9,153 bases of DNA, from NCBI GenBank assembly GCA_036399715.1, contig DASWMO010000062.1:1-9153 (forward strand), written 5' to 3'. The position numbers were made by a program, and so were the translations under genes. The notes under the pieces are model-generated. The model saw nothing but the letters and a program-made list of their open reading frames with translations, was not told where the DNA came from and searched no databases. Numbering within the stretch: the first letter of the stretch is position 1; every line of letters begins with the position of its first letter. Positions 6,665 through 9,153 of this stretch are shown here, one piece after another. The DNA is from DASVSE01 sp036399715. Lineage in GTDB: Bacteria > Bacteroidota > Rhodothermia > Rhodothermales > Rubricoccaceae.

Positions 6665-7324
6665 ATGCAGTTTCTCCTCGACAACCTCAGCGCGCTCCTC
6701 GTCGCCAGCAGCGTGCTGCTGCTCGGGATCGTCGCCCGGACGGACTCGTCGCAGGTCGCCATCGAGCAGACGGCGCACTACTCGAGCCGCTCGCAGGTCC
6801 AGAGCTTTACCGACTGGCTCCAGGAGGATCTCACGCAGATCGGCGAGAACTACGGCAGCGGCCAGACGGCGTTCGTGATGCCGACCCAGAGCACGAGCGG
6901 CCTCACCCGCGGCATGACGACGGCCTTTCAGTTCCACCGCGACAGCCTGCGGACCGTCTCGGGCGTCACGACGACATACCGCGTCTTTATCCGCTACCGT
7001 CTCGTGTCCCGCGGCACGGTCAGGGTCGACAACGAGCCGTCGCCGGTCCCGCTGTTCGGCGTCGAGCGCGACGAGCAGACGGTCCCGGTCACGACGGACT
7101 CCGTCACACCGACCTCCAGTGGGTGGGTGCGGGCCGGCGGCGGGCCGGGCACGCTCTCGCAGTTCGTCATCGCGCCCCACGACCGCGACGGGCAGCCGAC
7201 GACGGACCTCGCGCGAACCGACTTCCTGCGCATCCGGCTCTCCTTCGTGCCGCCGTACGACAACGAGCACCGCGAACTCCACGAGCTCCACTGGGGCACG
7301 ACCGTCGGCATTCGCCCCTTCTGA
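6665..7324 (+). CDS. Minor pilin-like membrane-anchored protein (PilW-like), no prepilin site
   Basis: This 219-residue protein has a hydrophobic helix at residues 8-24 (LSALLVASSVLLLGIVA) after a seven-residue start, MQFLLDN. A polar helix (~26-62) includes WLQEDLTQIGENYG, which recalls the LxxDLxxAG block of PilW/GspJ-type minor pilins. The head contains FQFHRDSLRTVSG and a TYRVFIRYRLVSRGTVRVDNE stretch (104-124), similar in pattern to the YxLxxxxLxR strands of PilW. There are no cysteines. No Gly precedes the helix and no Glu sits at +5. The start is preceded by a strongly pyrimidine-rich leader, 6643-6664, with 19 of 22 pyrimidines and no Shine-Dalgarno. It lies 60 bases after the first trio gene and 89 before the third. 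The family call is by pattern only. Confidence 0.7.
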   Translation: MQFLLDNLSALLVASSVLLLGIVARTDSSQVAIEQTAHYSSRSQVQSFTDWLQEDLTQIGENYGSGQTAFVMPTQSTSGLTRGMTTAFQFHRDSLRTVSGVTTTYRVFIRYRLVSRGTVRVDNEPSPVPLFGVERDEQTVPVTTDSVTPTSSGWVRAGGGPGTLSQFVIAPHDRDGQPTTDLARTDFLRIRLSFVPPYDNEHRELHELHWGTTVGIRPF

Positions 7325-7332
7325 CCTGACGC

Positions 7333-7348
7333 GCGGCCCCGAGGCCGC
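7333..7348 (+). other. GC hairpin between the second and third minor pilin-like genes
   Basis: GCGGCC at 7333-7338 pairs with GGCCGC at 7343-7348 around a CCGA tetraloop. There is no T-tract. It starts nine bases after the stop, like the hairpins after pilC and the first trio gene, suggesting a shared role in segmenting or protecting the transcript. Confidence 0.35.
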
Positions 7349-7413
7349 TTCCCGCCGGACATCCCGGCCCTGTTCCTCCGGTCGCGCCCGCGCCCGTCTC
7401 ACCACCGACTCCC

Positions 7414-8757
7414 ATGGGAAAAGCCCTACTCTTCATCATCGCCGCCATCGGCGCATCGAGCGTCCAGACGCTCGTGCAGGCGAACGGCGTTCAGGGCCGC
7501 GCGACGGTCCAGCAGGCCGCCTACGAGAACGACGTCATCGCGACGCAGATCGCGCGGGCCGGTTACAACGTCGCCTACGCGATGATCTACGAGGCCGCGT
7601 CCCCGCTCGCCGGCGTTGCGGCCGTCAACAACGCCGCGAACGGCCTTCGCGGGTCGTACCTCGGCGGCGAGTACCGTGTCACGGCCAACATGGTCGGCGG
7701 AACGACCATCGCGATCCAGTCCCGCGGGTACTACGGCGGGACGTGGCAGGGTGAGCGGTACGTCGGGCGCTACGTCGCCGGGCGCTACTTCGCGCCGAGC
7801 TCGCACTTTATCGGCGACGACCGCCAGGAGATCCCGTTCAACCCGGACCCGGCGGACGCGCGTCCGCGTCGCCTGACGGCGCAGTTCCTGATGTCCAACG
7901 CGGGCTACTGCTCGGCGATCTTCGTCCAGCGCTACCTCCAGAACACGCTCCCGGCGAACCAGCCCATGCCCGAGATGATGTTCGAGCCCGGCAACACCCG
8001 CAACGGCGCGGCCTCGTCGTTCGACCTCGAGGTGATGCCCGGGACGCAGCTCAACTTCTTTATCGGCGTGGACCAGAACTGCTCGATGCGCCCGTCCGGC
8101 GCACAGTCCTGGAACGCAACCGCCCGCGAGAACTATGTCGACGCGTTCAACAACGCCGGCCGGGCGAACAGGTCGAACGTGACGAACTACCTCGACGACT
8201 TCGACTACATCCACAAAGCGCTCGACGTCGACGTCGAGGACCTTGCGAACCTCCGCGAGAGCCCCTGGGCGATGATCGAGCGCCGGCAGGGGACCAACGA
8301 GACGTGGCGCATCGGCTGGGAGGACATCCACAACACGTCCTGGCTGACGGGCACGACGCCCGCGACGAGCCTCCGCCTGACGAAGGAGCGCGGCTACAAC
8401 GGTGCCGGCTGGCAGGACCGACTCGTGAGCGGCTACCTCCCGGCCGCGCTGGAGTCCACGCGCAACCAGCCCGACGGCTACCGCGACCTCTACGACTACG
8501 GTACGACGCCGGACTTCGAGGACCAGGTGGTCGAGGTGTCCTTCGCGCCCATCACCAACTCGACGACCGCGACGGTGGTCCAGCCCATCCGCCCGACGGT
8601 CGCGGCGCCGGCGCTGCCGACCGGCAACGGCGGCTGCCCCTCTGGTAAGACCGCGATGAGCCGCCCGTCTATCCGGCGCCCGGGGACGGTCAACCGCATC
8701 TGCGTCGAGCCGGAGCGCGTGGCCGCGTACCGCGCCCTCGGCGCGACGACGGTCTAG
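7414..8757 (+). CDS. Large minor pilin-like / candidate filament-tip protein (PilX-like N-terminus)
   Basis: This 447-residue protein has a hydrophobic helix at ~4-21 (ALLFIIAAIGASSVQTLV). A polar helix follows with IARAGYNVAYAMIYE at 46-60, a pattern like the A-x-x-G-x-N-x-A block of PilX/GspK-type minor pilins. The long head is rich in Asn, Thr, Tyr and Gly and matches no domain I recognise. Four cysteines (C166, C223, C408, C430) could form two disulfides. A Pro/Thr/Ala linker (~380-403) separates a short C-terminal Cys-pair module (404-447, GGCPSG ... ICVEP). It is twice the length of the other two, as expected for a tip or adhesive subunit such as GspK-like proteins, but that is inference. 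There is no canonical prepilin site: MGK gives a Gly at 2, but the next residue is Lys and Glu5 is absent. The ATG follows the leader CACCACCGACTCCC. It is last in the cluster and is followed by a strong terminator. Confidence 0.7.
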   Translation: MGKALLFIIAAIGASSVQTLVQANGVQGRATVQQAAYENDVIATQIARAGYNVAYAMIYEAASPLAGVAAVNNAANGLRGSYLGGEYRVTANMVGGTTIAIQSRGYYGGTWQGERYVGRYVAGRYFAPSSHFIGDDRQEIPFNPDPADARPRRLTAQFLMSNAGYCSAIFVQRYLQNTLPANQPMPEMMFEPGNTRNGAASSFDLEVMPGTQLNFFIGVDQNCSMRPSGAQSWNATARENYVDAFNNAGRANRSNVTNYLDDFDYIHKALDVDVEDLANLRESPWAMIERRQGTNETWRIGWEDIHNTSWLTGTTPATSLRLTKERGYNGAGWQDRLVSGYLPAALESTRNQPDGYRDLYDYGTTPDFEDQVVEVSFAPITNSTTATVVQPIRPTVAAPALPTGNGGCPSGKTAMSRPSIRRPGTVNRICVEPERVAAYRALGATTV

Positions 8758-8781
8758 CCCCGCGGCTCGCCGTCGCATCGA

Positions 8782-8826
8782 CCGCGAGGCCGGCTCCGTG
8801 TGGGGCCGGCCTCGCGGCGTTTACAG
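8782..8826 (+). terminator. Rho-independent terminator closing the pilus gene cluster
   Basis: A perfect 13-bp stem pairs 8782-8794 with 8805-8817 around a ten-base loop (TCCGTGTGGG), followed by CGTTTACAG. It lies 25 bases after the last minor pilin-like stop. The tail is short for a T-tract, but it matches the TTT-containing tail of the first terminator in the window. Confidence 0.8.
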
Positions 8827-9016
8827 ACCTGGCACGGGCGCGGCGTGAAGGAGCCGGACTGCCGCGCCGCGCGGTTACCAATGGTGCCGCGAATGGGTAG
8901 GAAACGCTCCATTCCGGACGATCAGAGGCGCCGGAACGCGGCGACGGGCCCACCGGACGATGCCGGACGCGGTGGCCCGCCTCTTGCCGTGCGGAGTCCG
9001 TCGATCCTCTCGCCCT
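8827..9016 (+). other. Intergenic region before the last ORF
   Basis: I see no convincing gene in these bases. CCGGACGAT occurs twice, at 8914-8922 and 8953-8961. A weak promoter-like pair, TTACCA (8875-8880) and TAGGAA (8898-8903) with 17-base spacing, could serve the downstream ORF. The bases around 8876-8912 are locally less GC-rich, as promoters often are. Confidence in any one site is low. Confidence 0.3.
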
Positions 9017-9153
9017 GTGAACCCGTTGTCTACGCCCGACCCCGCCGGCTTCCCCGGCCTCTCCTTCACGCCGCCCGGGGACGGGCACCCGGCCGGCGCC
9101 GCACTCCCGGCGTGGTCCTCCCCGATGTCGGCCCCGTCGATGCCGGCGCCGCC
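9017..9153 (+). CDS. Start of an unidentified Pro-rich protein (3' end outside window)
   Basis: From GTG 9017 the frame stays open to the window edge, giving 45 codons with the local codon bias (GCC, CCG, GGC, ACG). The visible residues are Pro/Ala/Ser/Gly-rich, beginning VNPLSTPDPAGFPG, with no membrane segment. The pyrimidine-rich leader GATCCTCTCGCCCT resembles the leaders of the other genes, favouring this start. An in-frame ATG at 8960 would add 19 residues, but that stretch has less typical codons such as CGA and TCT. Such low-complexity N-termini are often disordered linkers before a folded domain. No function can be assigned. It lies beyond the cluster terminator and so is probably a separate transcript. 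Confidence 0.45.
   Translation, partial: MNPLSTPDPAGFPGLSFTPPGDGHPAGAALPAWSSPMSAPSMPAP

Noticed and set aside
8875..8903. TTACCA-17-TAGGAA as a firm promoter
   Set aside because: Both boxes match the sigma-70 consensus only partly, and this lineage probably uses other promoter elements. It is mentioned only as a weak candidate.

Overview
The window is very GC-rich, and every gene I can support lies on the plus strand. It is most of a type IV pilus (or closely related type II-like filament) locus. The organism is probably a high-GC member of the Rhodothermota/Bacteroidota side, such as a Rubricoccus/Rubrivirga relative. This rests on the style of the PilC and PilB proteins, the absence of Shine-Dalgarno sequences (pyrimidine-rich leaders instead), and overall codon use. 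It is an inference, not an identification.

Layout: (1) 1-233, the 3' end of a Thr/Ser/Asn-rich, pilin-like protein with a C-terminal cysteine pair, closed by a strong terminator (259-297). (2) 402-2186, a polytopic O-antigen ligase/polymerase family protein (Wzy_C fold) with a TPR-like tail, in the position where pilin oligosaccharyltransferases are found in some other bacteria. Its last ~30 codons look like former non-coding sequence and contain two hairpins. (3) 2179-3537, the platform protein PilC, overlapping the ligase by 8 bases and carrying a duplicated N-terminal module. (4) 3639-5537, the assembly ATPase PilB with all key motifs. (5) 5537-5947, a 410-base gene-free stretch holding a 21-bp tandem array that starts on the pilB stop codon, a second family of short repeats, and a dyad. 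(6) 5948-6604, 6665-7324 and 7414-8757, three membrane-anchored proteins in a PilV/PilW/PilX-like arrangement that lack a recognisable prepilin peptidase site. They are followed by a strong terminator (8782-8826). (7) 9017-9153, the start of an unidentified Pro-rich ORF running off the window.

How the parts would work together (inference from families): PilB hydrolyses ATP on the cytoplasmic face of the PilC platform to add pilin subunits. The upstream pilin-like protein is a candidate structural subunit, and the ligase-family protein may transfer a glycan to it. The three 3' genes are candidate minor pilins that prime or tip the filament, and the last and largest could be an adhesin-like tip. 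No retraction ATPase (pilT), prepilin peptidase (pilD), secretin or pilMNOP genes are in the window.

The most unusual elements are the non-canonical minor-pilin trio and the 21-bp array (two helical turns per unit) between pilB and that trio.
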